NCBI GenBank assembly: GCA_023255445.1
Contig: JALRIL010000040.1
Location: 1 to 32,329 of the forward strand
Length of the DNA: 32,329 nucleotides
Source of the DNA: Limnohabitans sp.
Lineage (GTDB): Bacteria > Pseudomonadota > Gammaproteobacteria > Burkholderiales > Burkholderiaceae_C
Direction: 5' to 3'
Part shown: positions 8,410 through 17,214 of the stretch, piece after piece
Layout of the letters: the number at the start of each line of letters is the position of its first letter
Position numbering within the stretch: position 1 is the stretch's first letter
Translations under genes and position numbers: made by a program
Notes under the pieces: model-generated
The model's database searches: none
What the model was told of the DNA's origin: nothing
The model's input: only the letters and a program-made list of their open reading frames with translations

Positions 8410-9531
8410 TCAAGGCACCCGCAGCCCGTTTTCCGGGTCGATATTGATCGGGTCATGGCGCGCCTGATGCTCGTTCCCATCCATCAGTCGATCCGTCAGG
8501 CCCGCACCCACCCACATACCCACCAGACTGAGCCAGGCCGTGAGGGCGAAGATCGAGCCCCCTGTGACGCCAGCCCCCACCGCGCAACCGCCAGCGAGCA
8601 TGGCTCCAAAGCCCATGAAGATGGCGCCGACAATATAGCGGCGCATGCTGTAGCCGTCCTTGAAGCCCTCGAGCTTCCATTCGCGGCCCATCACGGCGCC
8701 CAGAAAGGAGCCCAGAAAGACCCCAGGCATCAGCCCAAACCCGAAGTCCAGCCCGGCTGCAGGCCATTGCACCACACGCATGAGCCAGTCGGCCGAAGGG
8801 CCGCTGAAGGTGACGCCCTGGATTTGCGTCTCGCCAAAGGACTCGATGGACACCCACTGCGTCAGCCCCCAGGCCAGGGCTACGCTCAAGCCGGTGCCAA
8901 TGCCGCCTATCCACATCCAGAAGCTGCGCTTGGGGCTGTGCCAGGCAAAGTAAAGCGCAGCCAGCAGCCAGATGCCGCCCATGGCCAGGCCAAACCCGTG
9001 CCCCACGCCCAGGCGGGCCAGCAGGTCGCGCGATGGACCACCCTCGACCGTCCACCAGCTGCTGATCTCCAGTCGCAAGGGAGAAAGAGCCCCAGACAGC
9101 GCTGACTGTGCGGCCACTGCAAAGATCAAACCCGAGAGCAGGGCGCGTAAATTGCCGTTGGCCGACAACACCAGCAAACGGCTTGCGCAACCGCGTGTGA
9201 GGATCATGCCGGCGCCAAAAATCATGCCGCCCAGGAGGGCGCCAGACAGGCTGCCCTTGCTGGCAATTTGCCGTGCCGAGCTGGTGTCCAACCAGCCCAG
9301 CAGTGTCATGGCTTGCACGGCGATGACCGCCGACGAAAACGCCAGCAGCCAGACAATCAGTTTTTCGCCGAATTTGCGGTGCCAGAACTCAATGACCGCG
9401 GCACGCAGACAAAATTTGGAGCGTTGTCCCATGAAGCCAAACAGCAGACCGGCGCCTGCGCCAGCCACAGCCAACACCCATTGGTGCCCGTAGGACTCCA
9501 CCCATTGCGCCATTGCCATGGCTTGCTCCAT
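8410..9531 (-). CDS. YeeE/YedE-family sulfur (thiosulfate-type) transporter, copy 1
   Basis: Multi-TM; LLFGFMGQRSKFCLRAAV, ILTRGCASRLLVLSANGNLRALLSGLIFA, LAGGCAVGAGVTGGS; three YeeE-type Cys retained. Confidence 0.88.
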   Translation of the reverse strand: MEQAMAMAQWVESYGHQWVLAVAGAGAGLLFGFMGQRSKFCLRAAVIEFWHRKFGEKLIVWLLAFSSAVIAVQAMTLLGWLDTSSARQIASKGSLSGALLGGMIFGAGMILTRGCASRLLVLSANGNLRALLSGLIFAVAAQSALSGALSPLRLEISSWWTVEGGPSRDLLARLGVGHGFGLAMGGIWLLAALYFAWHSPKRSFWMWIGGIGTGLSVALAWGLTQWVSIESFGETQIQGVTFSGPSADWLMRVVQWPAAGLDFGFGLMPGVFLGSFLGAVMGREWKLEGFKDGYSMRRYIVGAIFMGFGAMLAGGCAVGAGVTGGSIFALTAWLSLVGMWVGAGLTDRLMDGNEHQARHDPINIDPENGLRVP

Positions 9532-9611
9532 TCATCTATCAGTGAGAACGGATGCAATGGTAGCGTCGCACGGCTGACGCCGAATTGACGCACCTCAAGG
9601 GGTGCGAGCGC

Positions 9612-10685
9612 TTACACAGCCCAGCCCATCGCCTTGTGGGCTTTCCAGGTCAGGCCTGCTCCCACCCAGATGGCGGCCAGAGTCAACCAGGCACTGACGG
9701 CAAAAATCGAGCCACCGCTCATGCCCGCGCCAATGGTGCAGCCTCCCGCCAGCACGGCCCCAAAGCCCATGAGGGAGGCGCCCGTCATGTAATGACCCAA
9801 TCGGTTTTCACTTTTGAAGCCTTCGAGTTTGAAGTCCCCGCCAAGCAAGGCGCCGAGCAAGGCGCCCACAAAGGTCGCGGGCAGCAAGCCACTCTCAAAA
9901 CCGAAACTGGCGGCGCTGTCGCTGGACAGCACGCGCATCAGCCATTCGGCCGATGGGCTGCTGTAGGTCAGGCTTTGCACGGCAATGGCTTCAAATGATT
10001 GACTGGCAACGGCCTGGGTAAAGCCCCAGGCCATAGGGACGCAAAGGCCTGCTCCGGCCGCAACCAGTCCCAAACCCCAGCGCCCCCGGTGGTGACGTGC
10101 AAACAGCGCAACCCCAGAAGCCAGCATCACCACCGCCAGCACGGTGCCCAGCCAAGGGGCAGCGCCCAGCAGGTGGATCAGATTGCGTTCTGGTCCCGGA
10201 TCCACGGGCCACAAGGCTGCCACACTGCGGCGCAACGGGGCCAGCCAGCCGCCAATGCTGGCCTGAACAGCAACGGCAAAGATCAGCCCGGCCAGCAAGG
10301 CGCGTAAGTTGCCTTGGCCCGACAAAACGATCATGCGGCCCGCACAGGCCTTGGCCAGCACCATGCCCACGCCAAACAGCAGGCCACCGATGATCGCGCC
10401 CGAATAGCTGCCGGGCTGGGCCATGAAGCGGCTGACCTCAGGCCTCAGAGCGCCAGCCAAAACCAGCAGTTGCACGCCCAGCATGCACGCGCCAAAGCCC
10501 AGCCACCACACGCTGGTGCGTACGGCAGGTTGTTTCTCGCAACACTCCATGACGGCCGCTCGCGCGCAATAGCGCGAACGCTGGGCCAGAAACCCAAACA
10601 ACAGGCCAATCACCAGGCCGCCAGCGGCTAACACCTGACGGTCACCAAAGCGCTCAATCCAGCTTGCGAGAATGTCCATGATCAC
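9612..10685 (-). CDS. YeeE/YedE-family sulfur transporter, copy 2
   Basis: LLFGFLAQRSRYCARAAV, VLAKACAGRMIVLSGQGNLRALLAGLIFA, LAGGCTIGAGMSGGSIFA; paralogous to copy 1. Confidence 0.88.
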   Translation of the reverse strand: MIMDILASWIERFGDRQVLAAGGLVIGLLFGFLAQRSRYCARAAVMECCEKQPAVRTSVWWLGFGACMLGVQLLVLAGALRPEVSRFMAQPGSYSGAIIGGLLFGVGMVLAKACAGRMIVLSGQGNLRALLAGLIFAVAVQASIGGWLAPLRRSVAALWPVDPGPERNLIHLLGAAPWLGTVLAVVMLASGVALFARHHRGRWGLGLVAAGAGLCVPMAWGFTQAVASQSFEAIAVQSLTYSSPSAEWLMRVLSSDSAASFGFESGLLPATFVGALLGALLGGDFKLEGFKSENRLGHYMTGASLMGFGAVLAGGCTIGAGMSGGSIFAVSAWLTLAAIWVGAGLTWKAHKAMGWAV

Positions 10686-10767
10686 GAATAATTCAGCGTT
10701 TTCTTATATACAAAGGCCTGAAAATCAGGCAGCCCGACATTGTCGTGGTTTTTCAGAGGGTTCTGGC

Positions 10768-11247
10768 ATGAAGCGTGGGTGTTTGGGGTTGTGGCTGCGC
10801 AAAGTCGGGCTGGTCTTGCTCGGGGTAGTGTTTTGCGCGGGGGCGGCGCAGGCCGCCACTGATGCGCCGTTGCCCGCATCAACCTCTTTGGCCAAAGAGT
10901 TGGCTCAAGCCTTGCAGCGGCGCGAACCTTTGGTGGTCATGGTCAGCTTGCCTAACTGTCCGTTTTGCCGCATTTCGCGCCGCAGTCACCTCCACCCGAT
11001 GTGGAAAGCCGGGCTGCAGATCGTGCAGGTGGATATGCGCTCGGATGCCCAAACTGAAGACTTCGACGGCCAACGCATCAGCCACGACGCGCTGACCCGT
11101 CGGTGGGGCACCAAAGTGGCGCCCACCTTGCTGTTCATCGGGGCGGGGGGGAAAGAGGTGGCCGAGCGCATGCAGGGCACGTATTTGCCCGATTTTTATG
11201 GCCCTTACCTGCAAGAGCGGTTGGAGCAGGCCCGCAAAGGGCTTTGA
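10768..11247 (+). CDS. Periplasmic thioredoxin-fold protein (SoxW-like)
   Basis: Signal peptide to AQAA; CPFC active site in MVSLPNCPFCRISRRSHL; GTKVAPTLLFIGAGGKEVAERMQG (cis-Pro region). ATG at 10768 follows a better ribosome-binding context than 10672. Confidence 0.82.
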   Translation: MKRGCLGLWLRKVGLVLLGVVFCAGAAQAATDAPLPASTSLAKELAQALQRREPLVVMVSLPNCPFCRISRRSHLHPMWKAGLQIVQVDMRSDAQTEDFDGQRISHDALTRRWGTKVAPTLLFIGAGGKEVAERMQGTYLPDFYGPYLQERLEQARKGL

Positions 11248-11287
11248 GGGCCTGGCGCATACCCCAAGGAGAATGCCCCTTGTGAAC

Positions 11288-11301
11288 GTGACGCAAATCA
11301 A
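11288..11301 (+). promoter_or_regulatory. FNR-type box GTGACgcaaATCAA upstream of the Crp/Fnr gene
   Basis: 9 of 10 specified positions match TTGAY-N4-RTCAA. Confidence 0.5.
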
Positions 11302-11332
11302 GCCGTGCTAAATTTCGGCATCGCCCGAGCGG

Positions 11333-12058
11333 GTGGACGTGTCAAAGGCACATGCAGTGATACCCATCAAGATTGAATCGGCCTGGAAAGGCACTTCGGA
11401 CTGCCGCAGCTGTGGCATTCGCGACATGGTGCTCTTCGCAGACCTCAATGAGCAGGATTTCAGCCTGATTCACTCACCCATTGATGACCTTTCTTTTCCC
11501 GCCGACCAGGTCATCTACACCGAAGGCGAGCATGCGCTGGGCCTGTTCACGCTGCGCAAGGGCATGGTCAAGCTGGTACGTACCACCAGCGACGGGCGCG
11601 AACGCATCGTGCGCGTGCTGCGCCCTGGCGATGTGCTGGGGCTTGAAGCCCTGGCCACAGCCCATTTCGACAGCGAGGCGGTGGCCTTGACGGAAGTCAG
11701 TGTGTGCCGCATTCCGTTGTCGGTCATCCATAGTCTGTCGTCGAACTCGCCACGCATGCACATGCGCCTCATGCAAAAGTGGCAGCAAGCCCTCAAGGAC
11801 GCAGATGACTGGCTGGCTGAGCTCAACTTTGGCACAGCGCGCCAGCGCGTGGCAGGCTTGGCGCTCAAGATGCGCGATCCCGATCAGCCCAAAACCACCT
11901 CGTTTTTTGCGCGTGACGACATGGGAGCCATGCTCGACCTCAAGCTTGAAACCGTGAGCCGCGAGATCAGCGCCCTGGTGCGTGATGGTGCTTTGGCCCC
12001 GCTGGACAAACAGGGTCGCCGTTACGAAATCCGTAACGAACGTTTGTTGATGGATTGA
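11333..12058 (+). CDS. Crp/Fnr-family transcriptional regulator
   Basis: CRSCGIRDMVLFADLNEQD N-terminus, cNMP-binding fold (LRPGDVLGLEAL), HTH LDLKLETVSREISALVRDGAL. GTG start at 11333 or 11339. Confidence 0.9.
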   Translation: MDVSKAHAVIPIKIESAWKGTSDCRSCGIRDMVLFADLNEQDFSLIHSPIDDLSFPADQVIYTEGEHALGLFTLRKGMVKLVRTTSDGRERIVRVLRPGDVLGLEALATAHFDSEAVALTEVSVCRIPLSVIHSLSSNSPRMHMRLMQKWQQALKDADDWLAELNFGTARQRVAGLALKMRDPDQPKTTSFFARDDMGAMLDLKLETVSREISALVRDGALAPLDKQGRRYEIRNERLLMD

Positions 12059-12067
12059 GCGTTCGGC

Positions 12068-13051
12068 TCATTCAACCCCTGACGTTGACACTTCAGGAAA
12101 AGCAAGCTTCTTTTTGTCAACAGCCTTGCGTGTTTTCTGAACTTTGCGCATTCCCTCATTGGGCCGAAATTCCGAGCACATGTCGTACAGCTGTTGGGCA
12201 GCCGGCGAGAGTACAGACGCTCGACGCTTGATCAACCCCACATTTCTCGACACCATCGGCTCTACCAAAGGAATGCTGACCAGCAACGGGTGATCGGGTC
12301 CAGGCATGGCCATTGCGGGCACCACAGCCACCCCCAGCCCCGCCTCAACCAGACCGATGGTGGTGGTGCCGTGCTGCGTTTCATACAGGCTCTGGGGCTG
12401 GGTGGGCAGTTTCGCCAGTGCCTGGTCGAGGATGAGCCTGTTACCCGACGATTTATCCACAGAGATGTAGTCGTATTGGGTCAGCTCGGACCATTTGACT
12501 TGTTTCTGTGTCGCCAAGGGATGGTCGCGCCGGCACGCGGCCACAAACCTTTCTTCAAGCAGCGGCTCGAAATCAACAGCGTTTTCCTGCGCGCCGATGA
12601 AGTTCAGACCAAAGTCGACATCGCCTTGAGCCACAGCGAGCAGCACTTTGTTGGCACTGTCGTCGACGATCTTCACCCGGATTTTGGGATAGCGTTTGTG
12701 ATACTCGACGATCACCCCACTCAGGAAATAATTGACCGCCGATGGAACGCAGGCAATCCTGACCTCTCCCATATGGGTCGCCGCCACCCCACGGATGCCG
12801 AGCAAACTTGTGTCCAAGGCGTCGAGGATATGGTTCAACTGTCGATCAAAGTCCCTGCCCACCGCTGTCAGGTTGACGCGACGGGTGGTTCGCTCCAAAA
12901 GGCGTACACCTAAGGCTTCCTCCAGCTTTTCAATACGTCGGCTGAAAGCGGGCTGAGAGATGTGAACCGATTCCGCCGCTTTGCGGAAATTGCCGAGCTG
13001 CGCAACTGCACGAAAAGCCAGCAAGTCATTGAGGTCGAAGTTAAGTGCCAT
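12068..13051 (-). CDS. LysR-family transcriptional regulator, divergent from the TRAP/tricarboxylate cluster
   Basis: LLAFRAVAQLGNFRKAAESVHISQPAFSRRIEKLEEALGVRLLERTTRRVNLTAVG HTH. Confidence 0.95.
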   Translation of the reverse strand: MALNFDLNDLLAFRAVAQLGNFRKAAESVHISQPAFSRRIEKLEEALGVRLLERTTRRVNLTAVGRDFDRQLNHILDALDTSLLGIRGVAATHMGEVRIACVPSAVNYFLSGVIVEYHKRYPKIRVKIVDDSANKVLLAVAQGDVDFGLNFIGAQENAVDFEPLLEERFVAACRRDHPLATQKQVKWSELTQYDYISVDKSSGNRLILDQALAKLPTQPQSLYETQHGTTTIGLVEAGLGVAVVPAMAMPGPDHPLLVSIPLVEPMVSRNVGLIKRRASVLSPAAQQLYDMCSEFRPNEGMRKVQKTRKAVDKKKLAFPEVSTSGVE

Positions 13052-13072
13052 ACGTTTGAGCTCATCTCATTA

Positions 13073-13087
13073 ATGCGCATTGTGCAT
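13073..13087. promoter_or_regulatory. Candidate LysR-type operator ATGCGCA-T-TGTGCAT
   Basis: Near-perfect 7-1-7 dyad in the lysR/dctP divergent intergenic region. Confidence 0.4.
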
Positions 13088-13249
13088 CAATGTTTCGCAA
13101 ATATGCAATTCACCGTCGCCATGCCATCTGCCATCATCAACCCCATCGTTTGAATTGACCGAAGGTGTGGTTCTGACAAGCGACAACTAAGGACGGCAGG
13201 CCAAAGGACAAGTGACTGCCCAACGTTCATCAACACATGGAGACATGAA

Positions 13250-14242
13250 ATGACTAAATTCCGCACACTGGTTGCAGGCCTTGGCCTGGCGTTTTCATTG
13301 GGTGCTTTTGCCCAAGCGCCCATCGTGATCAAGTTTTCTCACGTCGCAGCTGCCGATACCCCCAAGGGTCAGGCCGCTGAATTTTTCAAGAAACGCGCAG
13401 AAGCCCTGACCAAGGGTCGCGTCAAGGTCGAGGTCTACACCAACAGCACCTTGTACAAGGACAAGGAAGAGCTTGAAGCGCTGCAAATGGGCTCGGTTCA
13501 GATGCTCGCCCCGGTGGCAGGCAAGTTTGGCCCCGCTGGTGTCAAGGAGTTCGAGGTTTTTGACCTGCCCTACATGTTTCCCGATGAAGCCGGGCTGCAT
13601 CGCGTGACCCGTGGCCCGATTGGCGCTTCCTTGCTCAAAAAGCTGGAAGTCCGAAACATGGTGGGCTTGAGCTACTGGGATGCCGGTTTTCGCGTTCTGA
13701 GCTCCAACAAATCGATCAAAACGCCCGATGAAGCCAAGGGCCAGAAGATCCGTATCAACTCCTCAAAGGTAAATCAGGCCATCATGCGCTCTGTAGGCGC
13801 ATTGCCCCAGTCGATGCCTTTTTCCGAGGTTTACACAGCCCTGCAAACGGGTGTGGTTGATGGTGCCGACGGCAATATGCCCAACCTCTACACGCAAAAG
13901 CAGTACGAAGTCCAGAAACACGTGACGATGACCAACCACACCTTCAGTGGCTATGTGGTTGTCGTGAACAAGCCTTTCTGGGAAGGGTTGCCTGCCGACA
14001 TTCGTGCATCGCTTGAGACGGCCATGAAAGAGGCGACCGACTACAACGACAAAGTTGCTGAGGAAGACAACCAGAAATCCATCGCTGCGATCAAGGCTTC
14101 GGGCAAAACCGAAATCTATACCCCCACACCTGCTGAAAAAGCCCTGTGGGTCAAGGCCATGAGCGTGGTTCAGGATGAGATGGCTTCTCGCGTCGGCAAG
14201 GACCTGATTGCCGCTATCCGCAAGGAAGCAAACGCTAAGTAA
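13250..14242 (+). CDS. dctP: TRAP transporter solute-binding protein (DctP family)
   Basis: Signal peptide; IKFSHVAAADTPKGQAAEFFKKRAEALTKGRVKVEVYTNSTLYKDKEELEALQMGSVQM; QKIRINSSKVNQAIMRSVGALPQSMPFSEVYTALQTGVVDGADGN. Confidence 0.95.
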   Translation: MTKFRTLVAGLGLAFSLGAFAQAPIVIKFSHVAAADTPKGQAAEFFKKRAEALTKGRVKVEVYTNSTLYKDKEELEALQMGSVQMLAPVAGKFGPAGVKEFEVFDLPYMFPDEAGLHRVTRGPIGASLLKKLEVRNMVGLSYWDAGFRVLSSNKSIKTPDEAKGQKIRINSSKVNQAIMRSVGALPQSMPFSEVYTALQTGVVDGADGNMPNLYTQKQYEVQKHVTMTNHTFSGYVVVVNKPFWEGLPADIRASLETAMKEATDYNDKVAEEDNQKSIAAIKASGKTEIYTPTPAEKALWVKAMSVVQDEMASRVGKDLIAAIRKEANAK

Positions 14243-14263
14243 TTTTGTCACGTTGGGGCTTGA

Positions 14264-14294
14264 ACAAGAACCGGTGCCCTGCACTGGTTCTTGT
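14264..14294 (+). promoter_or_regulatory. Strong intercistronic stem-loop between dctP and dctQ
   Basis: acaagaaccggtgc-cct-gcactggttcttgt: 14-bp stem with one G.U. Confidence 0.7.
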
Positions 14295-14327
14295 ATCCCC
14301 CTGTGGTTCCTCATTTGGGGTAGGCCC

Positions 14328-15005
14328 ATGAAATTTTTAAATGCGATCGAGGAGTGGATCATCACGCTCCTGATAGGCGCAGCCACCGTGATCACGTTTT
14401 TGGCCGTGATTCACCGTTATGGCTCTGGTTTTCCAATTCCTGTTGTTCAGGATTTACTGATTTCAATCGACATGACCTGGGCGCAGGAATTGACGATCAT
14501 TTTGTTCGTATGGATGGCCAAATTTGGCGCGGCCTATGGCGTGCGTACGGGCATTCACGTCGGCGTTGATGTTCTGATCAACAAACTTTCGCCGAGCAAA
14601 CGCTTCAAGTTCATTGTGTTTGGGTTGCTGGCAGGCGCCTTGTTCACCGGGATCATTGCCACGGTCGGTGGGATGTTTGTCTGGGAGAACGGCGCGCACT
14701 ACAGCGTTTTCAACGTGCTCGGACTCAAGACGGAGGGCGTCCTCGAAGGTCCTGTGACCGTTGACCTGGAATGGCCCACTTGGGTTGTTTATGCCGCTAT
14801 CCCTTTGGGCAGCGGACTGATGTGTTTCCGTTTCCTGCAGGTTTGCTGGGCGTTCATCCAAACCGGTGAGTTGCCGCACCACGACGAAAGTCATGTCGAA
14901 GGCGTGGACGCAGAAAGCGGTGATTGGGACGATGCGCCTGACCCCAGTCCTGTTCACCCCTTGGATTTGCGCGACGCCACGCGTCCATCAGGAGTTCAGA
15001 AATGA
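14328..15005 (+). CDS. dctQ: TRAP transporter small permease (DctQ family)
   Basis: Four predicted TM segments, MTWAQELTIILFVWMAKFGAAYGVRTGIHVGVDVL signature. ATG at 14328. Confidence 0.93.
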   Translation: MKFLNAIEEWIITLLIGAATVITFLAVIHRYGSGFPIPVVQDLLISIDMTWAQELTIILFVWMAKFGAAYGVRTGIHVGVDVLINKLSPSKRFKFIVFGLLAGALFTGIIATVGGMFVWENGAHYSVFNVLGLKTEGVLEGPVTVDLEWPTWVVYAAIPLGSGLMCFRFLQVCWAFIQTGELPHHDESHVEGVDAESGDWDDAPDPSPVHPLDLRDATRPSGVQK

Positions 15006-16285
15006 ATCCAGCCATCATTTTTCTTCTGCTCGCTGCCTTGATGATCACGGGCATGCCCATTTCAATCTCGTTGGGCCTGACGGTGCTGACGTTTCTGTTT
15101 GCATTCACATCGGTCCCGATCGAAAGTGTGGCACTCAAGCTGTTCACCGGTATCGAAAAGTTCGAGATCATGGCGATCCCGTTTTTCATCCTGGCGGGTA
15201 ACTTTCTGACGCACGGTGGTGTTGCCAAGCGAATGATCACCTTTGCCACATCCATGGTGGGGCATCTTCCGGGTGGTCTGGGACTGAGCGCCGTGGTGGC
15301 CTGTTCCTTGTTTGCAGCAGTTTCGGGTTCGAGCCCGGCAACCGTGGTGGCGATCGGCTCGATTTTGATGCCGGCCATGGTCAGGGCGGGTTACCCCGTC
15401 AAATATGGTGCAGGCATCGTCGCATCGGCGGGCGGTTTGGGCATCTTGATTCCCCCGTCCATCGCCATGGTGATGTATGCCGTGACCACGAACAACTCCA
15501 TTGGTGCCCTGTTCATGGCAGGTGTGGTTCCGGGCCTGGTGCTGGCTGGCATGTTGCTGGCCACGACCTGGTGGATTGCAAAGCGAAACAACTACCCGAA
15601 AGTGAAAAAAGCCACTTGGGGTGAGCGTTGGACGGCCTTGCGTGAATCGCTGTGGGGCCTCATGCTCATCGTCATCGTGATGGGCGGTATTTACTCCGGT
15701 ATTTTCACGGCCACTGAGGCTGCGGCAATGAGTGCAGTCTATGCCTTCGTGATCGCCACCTTTGTGTACAAGGACCTGCGTTTGTCAGACCTCAAGCGGG
15801 TGTTGCTGTCGTCGGCCAACCTGAGTGCGATGCTGCTGTACATCATCACCAATGCTGTCCTGTTCTCGTTCTTGTTGACCAGTGAGCAAGTGCCGCAATC
15901 GCTGTCGCAATGGATGATCCAGACGGGCCTCGGTCAAATCGGATTCCTGCTGTTGGCTAACGTGATTTTGCTGATCGCCGGCAACTTCATGGAGCCCTCA
16001 TCCATCATTTTGATCTTTGCGCCCATCCTGTTCCCGATCGCGACAAGCCTGGGCATTGATCCGGTCCACTTCGGCATCATCATCACGGTGAACATGGAAA
16101 TTGGCATGATCACGCCGCCAGTGGGGTTGAACCTCTACGTGGCCAGCGGCATCAGCAAGCTGGGTCTCACCGACATGAGCAAGGCCGTAGGACCGTGGTT
16201 GCTGACCATGCTGGTGTTCCTCATGATCGTGACGTTCTGGCCCTCGTTGTCCCTGTGGCTTCCAAAGACACTGGGTGTTATGTAA
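15002..16285 (+). CDS. dctM: TRAP transporter large permease (DctM family)
   Basis: IPFFILAGNFLTHGGVAKRMI, SGSSPATVVAIGSILMPAMVRAGYPVKYGAGIVASAGGLGILIPPSIAMVMYAV. Confidence 0.96.
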   Translation: MNPAIIFLLLAALMITGMPISISLGLTVLTFLFAFTSVPIESVALKLFTGIEKFEIMAIPFFILAGNFLTHGGVAKRMITFATSMVGHLPGGLGLSAVVACSLFAAVSGSSPATVVAIGSILMPAMVRAGYPVKYGAGIVASAGGLGILIPPSIAMVMYAVTTNNSIGALFMAGVVPGLVLAGMLLATTWWIAKRNNYPKVKKATWGERWTALRESLWGLMLIVIVMGGIYSGIFTATEAAAMSAVYAFVIATFVYKDLRLSDLKRVLLSSANLSAMLLYIITNAVLFSFLLTSEQVPQSLSQWMIQTGLGQIGFLLLANVILLIAGNFMEPSSIILIFAPILFPIATSLGIDPVHFGIIITVNMEIGMITPPVGLNLYVASGISKLGLTDMSKAVGPWLLTMLVFLMIVTFWPSLSLWLPKTLGVM

Positions 16286-16288
16286 ACC

Positions 16289-16323
16289 CATCGCTTCTGA
16301 TCCGCGTGGGGTCAGAAGCGATG
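16289..16323 (+). terminator. Stem-loop/attenuator downstream of dctM
   Basis: catcgcttctga-tccgcgtgggg-tcagaagcgatg: 12-bp perfect stem; only a weak pyrimidine tract follows. Confidence 0.55.
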
Positions 16324-16349
16324 CCTCTTCTCTCATAAAAGGCCATCGT

Positions 16350-17195
16350 ATGAACCTCCAGGAATGGGTGGGTCGGACCGAAGTTGTCTCCGATACAGCC
16401 ACTGCTACACCCTATGCCGCACTGTCGGCTACGTTTGATCGCAATTCAGAGCGTCCGGAGCCCGGGACCTTGTTGCCAGCGCTGTGGCACTGGTTGTACT
16501 TTTTGCCTTTGTACCGTCAGTCCGAAATCGGACACGATGGGCATGCCAAGCGTGGTGGATTCTTGCCCCCCGTTCCCCTGCCGAGACGCATGTGGGCGGG
16601 CAGCCAGTTTCAGTTTCACAAACCACTGCGTATCGGTGACGCGATGGTGCGGACATCCACGATTGAAAGCGTCACCGAAAAATCCGGTCGCACGGGTCAG
16701 CTCGTTTTTGTCAAAGTGCGCCACGAGATTCGCATCGACAACCAGCAAGAGGTTGCGCTCACGGAGTTCCACGACATCGTCTACCGCGAGGCCGCGCGTC
16801 CTGATGACGTCGTGCCTCCTCCTAAGGCCGCGCCGGCGAGTTCGGCGTGGGAGAAAAAATGGGTGCCAGACGATGTATTGCTGTTCCGTTATTCGGCGCT
16901 TACTTTCAATGGTCACCGGATCCACTATGACCGCAAATACGTCACCGAAGTAGAAGGCTACCCGGGACTGATTGTTCATGGCCCCATGGTGGCCACACTC
17001 TTGCTCGATCTGCTTCGTCATCAAATGCCCAACGCTGAGTTGGCCAGCTACGAGTTCCGAGCAGTACGCCCAGTGTTCGATATCAACCACTTCTACGTAT
17101 GCGGTCAACCAGACCCTGATGGCAAGACCATCCGTCTGTGGGCCAAAGACCATGAGGGCTGGTTGACGATGGAAGCAACCGCGATCTTGCGCTAA
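16350..17195 (+). CDS. MaoC/HTD2-like (FAS1-type) dehydratase; candidate itaconyl-CoA / mesaconyl-C4-CoA hydratase
   Basis: LPALWHWLYFLPLYRQSEIGHDGHAKRGGFLPPVPLPRRMWAGSQFQFHKPLRIGD and LLFRYSALTFNGHRIHYDRKYVTEVEGYPGLIVHGPMVATLLLDL: double-hotdog hydratase with the NGHRIHYD motif. Confidence 0.85.
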   Translation: MNLQEWVGRTEVVSDTATATPYAALSATFDRNSERPEPGTLLPALWHWLYFLPLYRQSEIGHDGHAKRGGFLPPVPLPRRMWAGSQFQFHKPLRIGDAMVRTSTIESVTEKSGRTGQLVFVKVRHEIRIDNQQEVALTEFHDIVYREAARPDDVVPPPKAAPASSAWEKKWVPDDVLLFRYSALTFNGHRIHYDRKYVTEVEGYPGLIVHGPMVATLLLDLLRHQMPNAELASYEFRAVRPVFDINHFYVCGQPDPDGKTIRLWAKDHEGWLTMEATAILR

Positions 17196-17214
17196 TTAAA
17201 ACTTGGAGACATTC

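Noticed and set aside
10716-10730. Palindrome GCCTGA-aaa-TCAGGC between yeeE2 and the thioredoxin gene
   Set aside because: Only 6-bp arms and no matching copy elsewhere in the window; insufficient to call an operator.
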